A stretch of 5,789 nucleotides of DNA from Candidatus Ethanoperedens thermophilum (GCA_012910725.1 WNEG01000061.1:1-5789); one strand, 5' to 3'; counted from the first letter of the stretch, positions 1 through 5,635 are shown. Notes: generated by a model from the letters alone, not told the origin. A program made the numbers and translations.

Positions 1-210
1 AGTTCTGCACAGCGAAGCTGTACAGTGCTTCTCGTAATCGAGAGTCAATTTCTGCTTGCGTTGTATGCAGTTCTGCACAGCGAAGCTGTACAGTGCTTCT
101 CGTAATCGAGAGTCAATTTCTGCTTGCGTTGTATGCAGTTCTGCACAGCGAAGCTGTACAGTGCTTCTCGTAATCAAGAGTTACTGGTTACCTCTGTTCA
201 CGTTGTGTGC
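1..210. repeat. 68-bp tandem repeat array, three copies
   Basis: Units begin at 1, 69 and 137. Copies 1 and 2 are identical over all 68 bases. Copy 3 matches through about position 175 and then diverges, keeping a similar end (GTTGTGTGC instead of GTTGTATGC). Each unit contains two potential stem-loops. The first is CTGCACAGC-GAA-GCTGTACAG (unit positions 5-25, one C/A mismatch), with the tight GCGAAGC apex known to form a very stable DNA mini-hairpin. The second is TTCTCG-TAAT-CGAGAG (positions 29-44), which copy 3 damages by a G-to-A change. The unit is not a multiple of three, so a repeated coding region is unlikely. With no unique spacers this is not a CRISPR array. The array touches the window edge and probably extends left. 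Confidence 0.93.
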
Positions 211-240
211 AGGTGCCATAATCTTCTCGTAATCTCGTGG
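211..240. repeat. degenerate fourth repeat trace
   Basis: The 12-mer CTTCTCGTAATC recurs at 223-234, 59 bases after its occurrence in copy 3 (164-175). The preceding AGGTGC resembles the start of a unit. The rest of the unit is lost. This is probably the decayed right end of the array. A run of seven T on the plus strand follows at 247-253, which could end any plus-strand transcript of the array. No gene is seen between 241 and 345. Confidence 0.55.
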
Positions 241-307
241 TTTCAATTTTTTTGAGTTCCATGATTGGGTATGTTATTTCGTTACACACTCTAATCTCAT
301 GGTTTTA

Positions 308-321
308 TGTGGATTTCCACA
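308..321. other. short perfect inverted repeat past the cfbB stop
   Basis: TGTGGA-TT-TCCACA forms a 6-bp perfect stem with a two-base centre. It lies 24 bases beyond the stop codon of the minus-strand gene that ends at 346. It could be a small 3'-end hairpin of that transcript. No T-run follows in the minus-strand direction, so a terminator role is only a guess. Confidence 0.3.
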
Positions 322-345
322 CGATATTGAGCATGTTCTAAATGA

Positions 346-1779
346 CTATAGCAATCGTCTGCACTTTTCAACAAAACTTGTGGCAAACCGTGGATATGAT
401 GCCGCATGTATGTGGAGATATGTTGCAATTGTGTTCTCCTTCATGAGGCCGTCCTGTTTGTTGTATATACCGGTTCCACGCTCTGTTTTGATTGCAAAAG
501 TGGCATCCTCTGGCAAATCAAGTATCTCGGAGTGGTGGAATTCATGCGCTTTGATACTGGTGTTCTTAACTCCTATTGGCGTGTCTTTCATTATGCGTGC
601 CACCGTATAGGTCACAACCCGTTTATGAGTAAGATGTGTATTTCCCGGCAGTGCTCCTATCATTTCATAGCTTCCCGGCTCAACTTCTGCCATATGATAT
701 TTGCTGTGGTTTAGCCTGGTTGTGACGATGTTTTTGGTAAGGTACATGAGACCGCCGCATTCACCAAAGATCGGGCAGCCGGATTGTGATGCATTATATA
801 TGCTCTCTCGCATGGTTTTGTTTTTTTCAAGCTCTTCTGCAAAAAGTTCGGGATAGCCGCCACCAATATATAAACCATCAACTTCTGGAATCTTTTTATC
901 ATGAAGCGGACTAAAATAAGTTAGCTTTGAACCTTCAAGCTCTAATAATTCAAGATTGTCTCGATAATAAAAATTGAATGCTTCGTCGAGTGCTACGCCA
1001 ACTCTGACAACAGGTGGTTTTCCGTGTTCTACATACAATGCTGGTGGCAGCTCTGGCAGAGGGGGTGCACTGCGCGCAATTTCAAGCAATTGCTGCATAT
1101 CAACTCCCTGTTTGGTTATGCTTTTTACGCTGCCAAGACGTGCATCAAAATCATGCAACCTGCGCCGTCCTTCAATAGCAGGCATGAGTCCGAGATGTCT
1201 CATGCTTATCTGCATGCCTTCATCTCTTGGTATCACGCCAATAACAGGGGTGTCGGTGTAAGTTTCAATAGCTTTCTTCGCTTTTTCACTGTGAGATACG
1301 CTCCCGATATTGTTTAAGATAACACCAAGAATTTTTACCCCCGGATCAAAAGCAGTGTAGCCTTTTACTATTGCAGCAGCACTCCTGGTGATGCTTCGGG
1401 CATTAATTATCAATACAACCGGACAGTCCAGTATTTTAGCTATTTGTGCCGTACTCCCGGTGTCGCTTGTTGCATCCAACCCTTCATATAAGCCGCGTAC
1501 GCCCTCGATAATCGAAATATCAGAGCCCTTTGAAGCATGCTGAAAGATCTCATGAATCGTACTACTCTTGCACAGGTAACCATCAAGGTTTCGAGCAGGT
1601 CTTCCAGTAATCTCGGTGTGATAACCAGGATCAATGTAATCCAGACCCACTTTGAAAGGCTGCACCGTATATCCCATATCTTTAAGCGCCGCCATTATCC
1701 CCATGGAGATTGTGGTCTTTCCAGATGAAGAGTGATCAGCAGCAAGCATCACACGTGGAAGATTTAGTAATTGCGTCAT
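346..1779 (-). CDS. cfbB: CfbB/CbiA-type a,c-diamide synthase (F430 or cobalamin pathway)
   Basis: This 477-aa cytoplasmic enzyme uses ATP and glutamine to amidate the a and c side chains of a tetrapyrrole. CfbB acts on Ni-sirohydrochlorin for coenzyme F430; the paralogue CbiA acts on cobyrinate. The N-terminal part (about 8-215) is the dethiobiotin-synthetase-like ATPase half, with the nucleotide loop ADHSSSGKTT (14-23), GLDYIDPGYH (45-54), NLDGYL (64-69) and EGVRGLYEG (92-100). The C-terminal half (about 258-470) is a class-I glutamine amidotransferase with GGGYPELF (306-313), nucleophile Cys341 in GECGG, HEFHHSE (412-418) and YLHIHAA (454-460), where the triad histidine is expected. Length is normal for the family and the gene looks intact. 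GGAG at 1788-1791 lies 8 bases before the ATG. No other F430 or cobalamin gene is nearby. The ADxSSSGK loop is, from memory, typical of the methanogen clade, which favours CfbB over CbiA, but sequence alone does not settle it. The stop is TAG. Confidence 0.93.
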   Translation of the reverse strand: MTQLLNLPRVMLAADHSSSGKTTISMGIMAALKDMGYTVQPFKVGLDYIDPGYHTEITGRPARNLDGYLCKSSTIHEIFQHASKGSDISIIEGVRGLYEGLDATSDTGSTAQIAKILDCPVVLIINARSITRSAAAIVKGYTAFDPGVKILGVILNNIGSVSHSEKAKKAIETYTDTPVIGVIPRDEGMQISMRHLGLMPAIEGRRRLHDFDARLGSVKSITKQGVDMQQLLEIARSAPPLPELPPALYVEHGKPPVVRVGVALDEAFNFYYRDNLELLELEGSKLTYFSPLHDKKIPEVDGLYIGGGYPELFAEELEKNKTMRESIYNASQSGCPIFGECGGLMYLTKNIVTTRLNHSKYHMAEVEPGSYEMIGALPGNTHLTHKRVVTYTVARIMKDTPIGVKNTSIKAHEFHHSEILDLPEDATFAIKTERGTGIYNKQDGLMKENTIATYLHIHAASYPRFATSFVEKCRRLL

Positions 1780-1787
1780 TTATTATA

Positions 1788-1823
1788 CTCCATGACCTGT
1801 ACAATTCCTGCTTATTATATAAA
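1788..1823 (-). promoter_or_regulatory. cfbB promoter and ribosome binding site
   Basis: Read on the minus strand, TTTATATA (1823 down to 1816) is a good archaeal TATA box. A start about 25 bases downstream would fall near 1794, giving a leader of about 15 bases that contains GGAG (1791-1788). The box is nearly palindromic (TTATATAA, 1815-1822), so it could also be read toward the plus-strand gene, although that start codon is about 100 bases away. This is a motif-based inference. Confidence 0.55.
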
Positions 1824-1860
1824 TATCCTGTTCCATAAAACTTCCTGTATTGGACACCTT

Positions 1861-1908
1861 TGAGGCAGAAGCTATATCTGTGAAAAACGAGACACTGTTA
1901 TACGAAAT
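1861..1908 (+). repeat. 48-bp dispersed repeat, copy 1 (upstream of DUF454 gene)
   Basis: It matches 2391-2438 at 43 of 48 positions, including 28 identical bases in a row (1865-1892). All five differences are transitions. The copy ends just before the ribosome binding site of the DUF454 gene. It contains GCTATATCTG, which could serve as a weak TATA element with a start near 1900, and a small CAGA...TCTG inverted repeat. It may be a shared promoter or leader module, or one end of a duplicated segment. Confidence 0.85.
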
Positions 1909-1910
1909 TG

Positions 1911-1920
1911 GGTGATGGAG
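1911..1920 (+). promoter_or_regulatory. ribosome binding site fixing the DUF454 start
   Basis: GGTGAT (1911-1916) matches the anti-Shine-Dalgarno tail of archaeal 16S rRNA and is followed by GGAG (1917-1920). It sits 9 bases before ATG 1926. A longer reading frame starting at TTG 1908 would contain this site inside the gene, so the ATG is preferred. Confidence 0.7.
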
Positions 1921-1925
1921 TTGTT

Positions 1926-2366
1926 ATGAAAAAAAGCGATGACGAAGGACAGTGTGGTGATAGTTTCAATCGACTAAACAAAATATCGAAAAGATTAGTC
2001 AATACGTTATTGATTGCTGCAGGAACCTTTTTTGTGGGGCTTGCAATTGTTGGAATATTTTTGCCTGTTTTGCCTACCGTTCCCTTTCTATTACTTGCCA
2101 GTGCATGTTATGCTAAAAGTTCAAAAAGATTTCACAACTGGCTTTTAAATAATAAATGGTTTGGGATCTACTTTAAAAATTACCAGAAAGGAGAGGGAAT
2201 TCCATTAAAAATGAAGATATTGTCCATTTCTTTGTTATGGGTGACAATAATATTTTCAGGAGTCTTTATCGTTCACATTCTTTTTGTAAGGATTATTTTG
2301 ATTCTAATAGCTATTGGCATTACTATTTATGTCCTTCACATTAAGATTTTAAAACAACAGGCTTGA
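1926..2366 (+). CDS. DUF454/YbaN-family small inner membrane protein
   Basis: This 146-aa protein has a charged N-terminus (1-24), then a long hydrophobic stretch at about 26-63 holding the family core GLAIVGIFLPVLPTVPFLLL (38-57). Next come CYAKSSKRFHNWLLNNKWFG (61-80), also a typical DUF454 signature, and a second hydrophobic region at about 98-138, probably two membrane segments. The family is widespread and its molecular role is unknown. The short Lys-rich tail is presumably cytoplasmic. The gene is AT-richer than its neighbour: 20 G/C in 2221-2280 versus 31 in 2641-2700 inside pspA. Hydrophobic codons explain part of this, but recent acquisition is possible. It shares a repeat with the upstream region of the pspA operon, suggesting a linked role in membrane upkeep (inference). 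Start at ATG 1926 is set by the GGTGAT/GGAG site. Confidence 0.85.
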   Translation: MKKSDDEGQCGDSFNRLNKISKRLVNTLLIAAGTFFVGLAIVGIFLPVLPTVPFLLLASACYAKSSKRFHNWLLNNKWFGIYFKNYQKGEGIPLKMKILSISLLWVTIIFSGVFIVHILFVRIILILIAIGITIYVLHIKILKQQA

Positions 2367-2390
2367 AACAGACAGTGACCGCATTACCAA

Positions 2391-2438
2391 TGAAGCAGAA
2401 GCTATATCTGTGAAAAACGAGATACTATTATGTGAAAT
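2391..2438 (+). repeat. 48-bp dispersed repeat, copy 2 (upstream of pspA)
   Basis: This is the second copy of the element at 1861-1908, in the same orientation and displaced by exactly 530 bases. The identical core is 2395-2422. It begins 24 bases after the DUF454 stop codon and lies 79 bases before the pspA ATG. As in copy 1, a Shine-Dalgarno-like sequence (GGTGGAT, 2452-2458) and an ATG (2468) follow it, but here the ATG opens only a 10-codon frame. Confidence 0.85.
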
Positions 2439-2467
2439 ATATGAAATAAGCGGTGGATGTTAAAACA

Positions 2468-2500
2468 ATGGATGGCACCATCGCAGTAATTAAAAAGTAA
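2468..2500 (+). CDS. possible 10-aa leader peptide before pspA
   Basis: ATG 2468 opens the frame MDGTIAVIKK, which stops at TAA 2498-2500, 17 bases before the pspA ATG. GGTGGAT at 2452-2458 provides a plausible ribosome binding site at 9-base spacing. The position after repeat copy 2 mirrors that of the DUF454 start after copy 1. It could be a leader peptide, a start-codon remnant of a duplicated upstream region, or chance. Ten codons are too few to show coding bias. Confidence 0.2.
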   Translation: MDGTIAVIKK

Positions 2501-2517
2501 TATTGGTTGTGATATCT

Positions 2518-3216
2518 ATGGGATTAATAGACAGAATGAGCACAGTAGTAAAATCTAAAGTAAGTAAAGTCCTTGACAGGTTTGAAGACCCGAGAGAGAC
2601 GCTGGATTACTCCTACCAAAAACAGCTTGAAATGCTGCGAAAAGTAAAGCGCGGCGTGGCAGAAGTGGCAACATCCAAGAAACGACTGGAAATACAGCGC
2701 ACAAAACTACAGGTAAACATCGACAAACACACCTCGCAGGCAAAAGCCGCTCTTGAAGCAGGAAGAGAAGACCTTGCACGAACAGCACTCACACTTAAAG
2801 CGCAGGAACAAACACAGTTCGAACAGCTAACCCAGCAGATAGTAGGTATGGGGCACGAGCAGGAAAAACTCGTAGCAACTGAGAAAAGACTCTCGGCAAA
2901 GGTTGAATCCTTCCGAAGTAGGAAAGAAACAATCAAGGCGCAGTACTCGGCAGCAGAAGCACAGGTTAAAATCACAGAATCAGTAAGCGGCATCGGTGAA
3001 GAGATGACTGATGTGGGACTTGCCATACAACGGGCTGAAGACAAAACCGAAAATATGCGCGCAAGATCAGAAGCGCTTGATGAACTAATTGAAACAGGCA
3101 CGCTTGAAGACACGCTTGAAAGCGGGGATTCGATTGAGCGAGAACTTGCAGCCATAAAACAGAAAAGTACAGTGGATGAAGAGCTTGAAGCCCTGCAAAG
3201 AGAGGTGAACAAATAA
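2518..3216 (+). CDS. pspA: PspA/IM30 (ESCRT-III-like) membrane-maintenance protein
   Basis: This 232-aa protein begins MGLIDRMSTVVKSKVSKVLD, the amphipathic membrane-binding helix typical of PspA/Vipp1. The family signature follows: EDPRETLDYSYQKQLEML (23-40) and KVKRGVAEVATSKKRLEIQ (42-60). The rest is almost entirely charged heptad-type coiled coil (about 25-155), a short break with Gly158 and Gly160 (SVSGIGEEM), and further helices to the end. There is no transmembrane segment. In this family the protein polymerises on the inner membrane face and helps preserve or repair the bilayer under stress. Length is normal for the family. ATG 2518 is chosen over TTG 2503 because it begins exactly at the conserved MGL motif; the weak GGTTGTGAT lies just upstream. 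The gene is translationally linked to pspAA. No pspF, pspB or pspC homologue is in view. Confidence 0.95.
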   Translation: MGLIDRMSTVVKSKVSKVLDRFEDPRETLDYSYQKQLEMLRKVKRGVAEVATSKKRLEIQRTKLQVNIDKHTSQAKAALEAGREDLARTALTLKAQEQTQFEQLTQQIVGMGHEQEKLVATEKRLSAKVESFRSRKETIKAQYSAAEAQVKITESVSGIGEEMTDVGLAIQRAEDKTENMRARSEALDELIETGTLEDTLESGDSIERELAAIKQKSTVDEELEALQREVNK

Positions 3217-3494
3217 TGATAGCCAGATTAATGGGACTTGGACAATACCACATAGAAGACGCATACATCAATGATCTTAACACGATAGACAACCGAATTG
3301 TAGAAATCGTGGAAAAGGATGACAACGACAACTTCCAAAAAACGTACCCTGAACTAATATCGTACGTGCAGAAACATGGCACACCAGTACCAGACGGAGA
3401 AATCATCGAATCAGATATTATCATACCGCCAGACGACCTCACACTCGAAGAAGCCAAGAAGATATTCAAAGGAGAAGGGATAATCGAAGACTGA
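3216..3494 (+). CDS. pspAA: PspAA, PspA-associated protein
   Basis: This 92-aa acidic soluble protein starts MIARLMGLGQYHIED. It contains LNTIDNRIVEIVEK (21-34), HGTPVPDGEIIESDIIIPP (54-72) and TLEEAKKIFKGEGII (75-89). This pattern (MI.R..G.GQY, GTP.PD, SD...PP, TLEE) matches the PspAA partner domain that sits next to PspA in many archaea and actinobacteria. Its mechanism is not established; a regulatory or assembly role with PspA is assumed from gene linkage. The ATG overlaps the pspA stop (TAATG). AGAGGTGA at 3201-3208 inside the pspA end provides a strong ribosome binding site 7 bases upstream, so the two genes form a tight operon. Confidence 0.88.
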   Translation: MIARLMGLGQYHIEDAYINDLNTIDNRIVEIVEKDDNDNFQKTYPELISYVQKHGTPVPDGEIIESDIIIPPDDLTLEEAKKIFKGEGIIED

Positions 3495-3539
3495 GAAGGG
3501 GCAACTGATAATTTATCCTATCAAACACCAAAGAAACAG

Positions 3540-3574
3540 ATACTTAAATATGAAACAGCCACGATTTTAAGTAT
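3540..3574. other. 9-bp perfect inverted repeat in the pspAA downstream region
   Basis: ATACTTAAA (3540-3548) and TTTAAGTAT (3566-3574) are exact reverse complements separated by 17 bases. The site lies 45 bases past the pspAA stop and about 20 bases before the TATA-like boxes of the next gene. It could be a weak 3'-end hairpin of the psp operon (TTTT at 3565-3568) or an operator for a dimeric regulator. The AT content makes the stem weak. The 3495-3669 gap shows no gene. Confidence 0.4.
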
Positions 3575-3594
3575 TGTTTAAGCACAGTGTAAAG

Positions 3595-3624
3595 GTATAA
3601 AAATCATGTATAAAAATATAAATA
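3595..3624 (+). promoter_or_regulatory. tandem TATA-like promoter for the unknown-nuclease pair
   Basis: GTATAAAAAT occurs twice, at 3595-3604 and 3608-3617, and the second runs into ATAAATA (to 3624). From the second box a start would be expected near 3637, giving a leader of about 33 bases with GGAG at 3658-3661, 8 bases before ATG 3670. Two boxes 13 bases apart could give two starts. The assignment rests on archaeal TATA similarity only. Confidence 0.5.
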
Positions 3625-3669
3625 TGAATTCAACGATAAAATTCCATAATAGGTTGTGGAGTTAGAATC

Positions 3670-4707
3670 ATGTGCGAAATAACGACCCTTGGCGATTTGA
3701 AGGGAAGACTGCAAGCAGGATTTGAGAATAACGAAGAGTCGTTAGAGACATTTGGGAAGACTTACTCAACCCAGCTAAAAGCATACCTGATAGAGAGTAA
3801 TAGAAGTGTAGGCGATGCAGGCTGCCCTATCGGGAATTGGCGAGGACTTGACTCGACTGGTTGGTATGGGAACCTAGATGAAAAACTTCCAAACACATTG
3901 TTTCTGGATGGGACGAGAGAACGAGTGTGGATAATCTACAGTATACTGGATGCTGCCGAATCGGATCTGGCAATCAAGAACTGGGTTGAAAGCAGAAAAG
4001 GACTTGATCGATGCTGGCTATCAAGAAAACAACTGTTGCACTGGGAGAGTATGGAACACTGGAGTCAGAGCGGTCTGGGACTCAGGTTCGCTGATGGTCT
4101 TTATCCTGAAGAAGAGGCTGGCAAGTTCAGTCTCAAAGCATGGTATGGGGCAAACCGATATATTGAAGGTCTGGATGAAGTTATTGAGAAAGCAAAGGAG
4201 AGATTTGCTATCTATAGCGCAAGGTGGCAGAAAAGAAGAAACGGCGCTGTGGCAATCTCTGCAGAATGGTACAGCAATGGGAAGGCCACCATCAACAGAG
4301 CAGTAGATGTTGATGAGGTTCTGTTATCCATTTCCGAGATGGCGAATCGGTACGATGATGCCATCTCTGATGCAACCGAACTTCGCGACACAACCATGGG
4401 CGCTTTCGAGATTGATTTTACTCAGGAGATTGATCTGGATGCTTTTTCAAATACCGTTGCAAAGGGCACGGGCGATATGAAACTGTGGTTGGTGGAAACC
4501 GAAGCCGAAGCCGATTTCAGAAGGTTCAGGGGCGTGGATTTGCATACGTGGGATCGTGTTTTGCTGGATGTTGGTCATGACTTCGCATATCTCACAATTC
4601 CGGGCAAAGGCTGTGTCAATGCAGCACCTCGAATCGCAACCATTCAGGGAGAAGATAATGCTGGAAAGACCTCCATCTTCCATGACGGGGTGGAAATCTT
4701 TGCCTGA
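3670..4707 (+). CDS. Trp-rich protein of unknown function, partner of the nuclease
   Basis: I do not recognise this 345-aa protein. It has no signal peptide or membrane segment, so it is probably cytoplasmic. Twelve tryptophans (57, 65, 87, 105, 116, 125, 131, 158, 186, 200, 273, 294) are concentrated in the N-terminal 200 residues. That part includes NWRGLDSTGWYG (56-67), DGTRERVWIIYSILDAAESD (80-99), and GLGLRFADGLYPEEEAG (135-151). Residues 160-245 look helical. The C-terminal part (about 268-345) looks strand-rich (KLWLVETEAEADFRRFRG, VLLDVGHDFAYLTIPGKG). GEDNAGKTS (327-335) fits a Walker A pattern but is only ten residues from the end with no Walker B, so I do not call an ATPase. The downstream nuclease gene starts within it, 50 bases before its stop, and this tight overlap implies joint function, for example target recognition or nuclease control (inference). 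GGAG at 3658-3661 supports the start. Confidence 0.8.
   Translation: MCEITTLGDLKGRLQAGFENNEESLETFGKTYSTQLKAYLIESNRSVGDAGCPIGNWRGLDSTGWYGNLDEKLPNTLFLDGTRERVWIIYSILDAAESDLAIKNWVESRKGLDRCWLSRKQLLHWESMEHWSQSGLGLRFADGLYPEEEAGKFSLKAWYGANRYIEGLDEVIEKAKERFAIYSARWQKRRNGAVAISAEWYSNGKATINRAVDVDEVLLSISEMANRYDDAISDATELRDTTMGAFEIDFTQEIDLDAFSNTVAKGTGDMKLWLVETEAEADFRRFRGVDLHTWDRVLLDVGHDFAYLTIPGKGCVNAAPRIATIQGEDNAGKTSIFHDGVEIFA
4647..4651 (+). promoter_or_regulatory. internal ribosome binding site fixing the nuclease start
   Basis: GGGAG lies inside the end of the upstream gene, 6 bases before ATG 4658. The reading frame is open further upstream (to GTG 4556), but that part reads as the out-of-frame shadow of the upstream gene and has no comparable site. 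Start at 4658 therefore gives a 50-base gene overlap and probable translational coupling. Confidence 0.6.
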
Positions 4708-5551
4708 ACAGGATGATCGGATGGTCTTGTGGCGCAACACGATTCAATTGTTCTACCAGTACAATCGACCCAATTTTGTTGGACCTTTCAAAGCTGCCGG
4801 ATTCAGATATAATGTAGAACCGCTCTTTCTATCTTCTGAGCAGGGTGAAAATTTGGAACCTGATATAGTGGCAAGTTGTGAAACTGGCTGGCTGATATTA
4901 GAGTTGACAACTCAACCAAAGTCCAAGGAACCGACACTTGATCGGTACAGATCGATAGATCCTCGTGACCTTAGCCAGTATGGGCTTTCTGTCCATGACG
5001 GTGAACCCGACGTTATGACAAGCCGATTATCAGATAATGTTGATGATGGTCCATATTGCCAGATTACCGTAGATAACATTCTTAAAATAGAAAAAGAAGA
5101 CTATCTCCAAAACCAACGTCTGAAAGATGAATTGATCAATGCAGAAGGGATGGATTTAAGAAGACTTCCGGAAATACCCATCGCCATAGTGCCAGAAATG
5201 GCTGGGAAATGGGGGGAGATTCGCAGAGGGTTAATTGAAATAGTCATGCAGATATTTGATCCGAATAGCGATGGAAAGACGCCGGTGCAAGTGGTGGATG
5301 ATGGATTGGAAAGACTGTCCGACAAGATAGGACCTGCTAAGAGAAGTCAGCTAATATCCAAAGTAAATAATGCAATGGAAGACCTGATCCAGAATCACCT
5401 TTCTGAGTATCTCGAGTTTAAAGATGGCAGGTATAGAGCCACTGAGAAATTCAAAACGCATCATAAGACGATGGAATTTATTGCCTTGAGATTGAAGGAG
5501 TGGTCCGGCATCCCACAAACTATACAAGTCCCACTCTTCGAAAGTGAGTGA
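4658..5551 (+). CDS. probable PD-(D/E)XK-type nuclease
   Basis: This 297-aa protein has a nuclease-like core at about 45-95: AGFRYNVEPLFL (47-58), EPDIVASCETGWLILELT (67-84), then QPKSK (86-90). The acidic Asp69 on one strand followed by the hydrophobic strand GWLILELT with Glu82 is the usual PD-(D/E)XK layout. The canonical K two residues after Glu82 is replaced by Thr84, with Lys88 and Lys90 nearby as possible substitutes. A variant active site or an inactive fold is therefore possible. The remainder is charged and mostly helical: EIPIAIVPEMAGKWGEIRR (172-190), GLERLSDKIGPAKRSQL (216-232), and a C-terminal helix region (about 262-283). No membrane segment is seen. It overlaps the unknown Trp-rich gene, consistent with a two-gene restriction or defence unit. 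The frame continues 27 codons past the TGA with protein-like sequence. Family assignment is by motif pattern only. Confidence 0.65.
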   Translation: MLERPPSSMTGWKSLPEQDDRMVLWRNTIQLFYQYNRPNFVGPFKAAGFRYNVEPLFLSSEQGENLEPDIVASCETGWLILELTTQPKSKEPTLDRYRSIDPRDLSQYGLSVHDGEPDVMTSRLSDNVDDGPYCQITVDNILKIEKEDYLQNQRLKDELINAEGMDLRRLPEIPIAIVPEMAGKWGEIRRGLIEIVMQIFDPNSDGKTPVQVVDDGLERLSDKIGPAKRSQLISKVNNAMEDLIQNHLSEYLEFKDGRYRATEKFKTHHKTMEFIALRLKEWSGIPQTIQVPLFESE

Positions 5552-5635
5552 CCACCCACACCCAAAGATCCAACCATCAAAGAATTCATGCCACAAGAAA
5601 GTGGTTACCAGATATCCACAATTCGAAAGATCTGA
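5552..5635 (+). other. in-frame continuation of the nuclease reading frame after TGA
   Basis: The frame of the nuclease gene stays open after TGA 5549-5551 for 27 codons and ends at TGA 5633-5635, just 1 base before the GGAGGT of the next gene. The encoded tail (PPTPKDPTIKEF, then MPQESGYQISTIRKI) reads like ordinary protein. It may be the original C-terminus cut off by a nonsense change, a readthrough extension, or a chance open stretch. ATG 5588 could alternatively open a 15-aa peptide, but it has no clear ribosome binding site. Confidence 0.35.

Noticed and set aside
1..210. CRISPR array
   Set aside because: The whole 68-bp unit is repeated, including what would be spacers; no unique sequence alternates with a short repeat.
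277..348. Pyrrolysine readthrough of the TAG stop of cfbB
   Set aside because: The protein already has normal length and a complete amidotransferase domain; the 22-codon extension looks unremarkable.
299..714. Plus-strand frames opposite the 3' part of cfbB
   Set aside because: They lie antisense to the conserved amidotransferase domain and show no recognisable protein features.
1861..2438. Insertion sequence bounded by the 48-bp repeats
   Set aside because: The repeats are direct, not inverted, and the only gene between them is a DUF454 membrane protein, with no transposase.
2613..3212. Long minus-strand open frame (199 codons) opposite pspA
   Set aside because: It is the Ser/Cys-rich antisense shadow of a clear PspA gene and has no ribosome site or family resemblance.
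4556..4657. Upstream start (GTG 4556) for the nuclease gene
   Set aside because: The extra 34 codons overlap the unknown gene, read as a shadow frame and lack a ribosome site; GGGAG before ATG 4658 is better.
4648..4674. Walker A motif (GEDNAGKTS) marking the unknown protein as a P-loop ATPase
   Set aside because: The match lies at residues 327-335 of 345 with no Walker B after it; a functional P-loop NTPase domain would not fit in the remaining ten residues. Chance match or a remnant.
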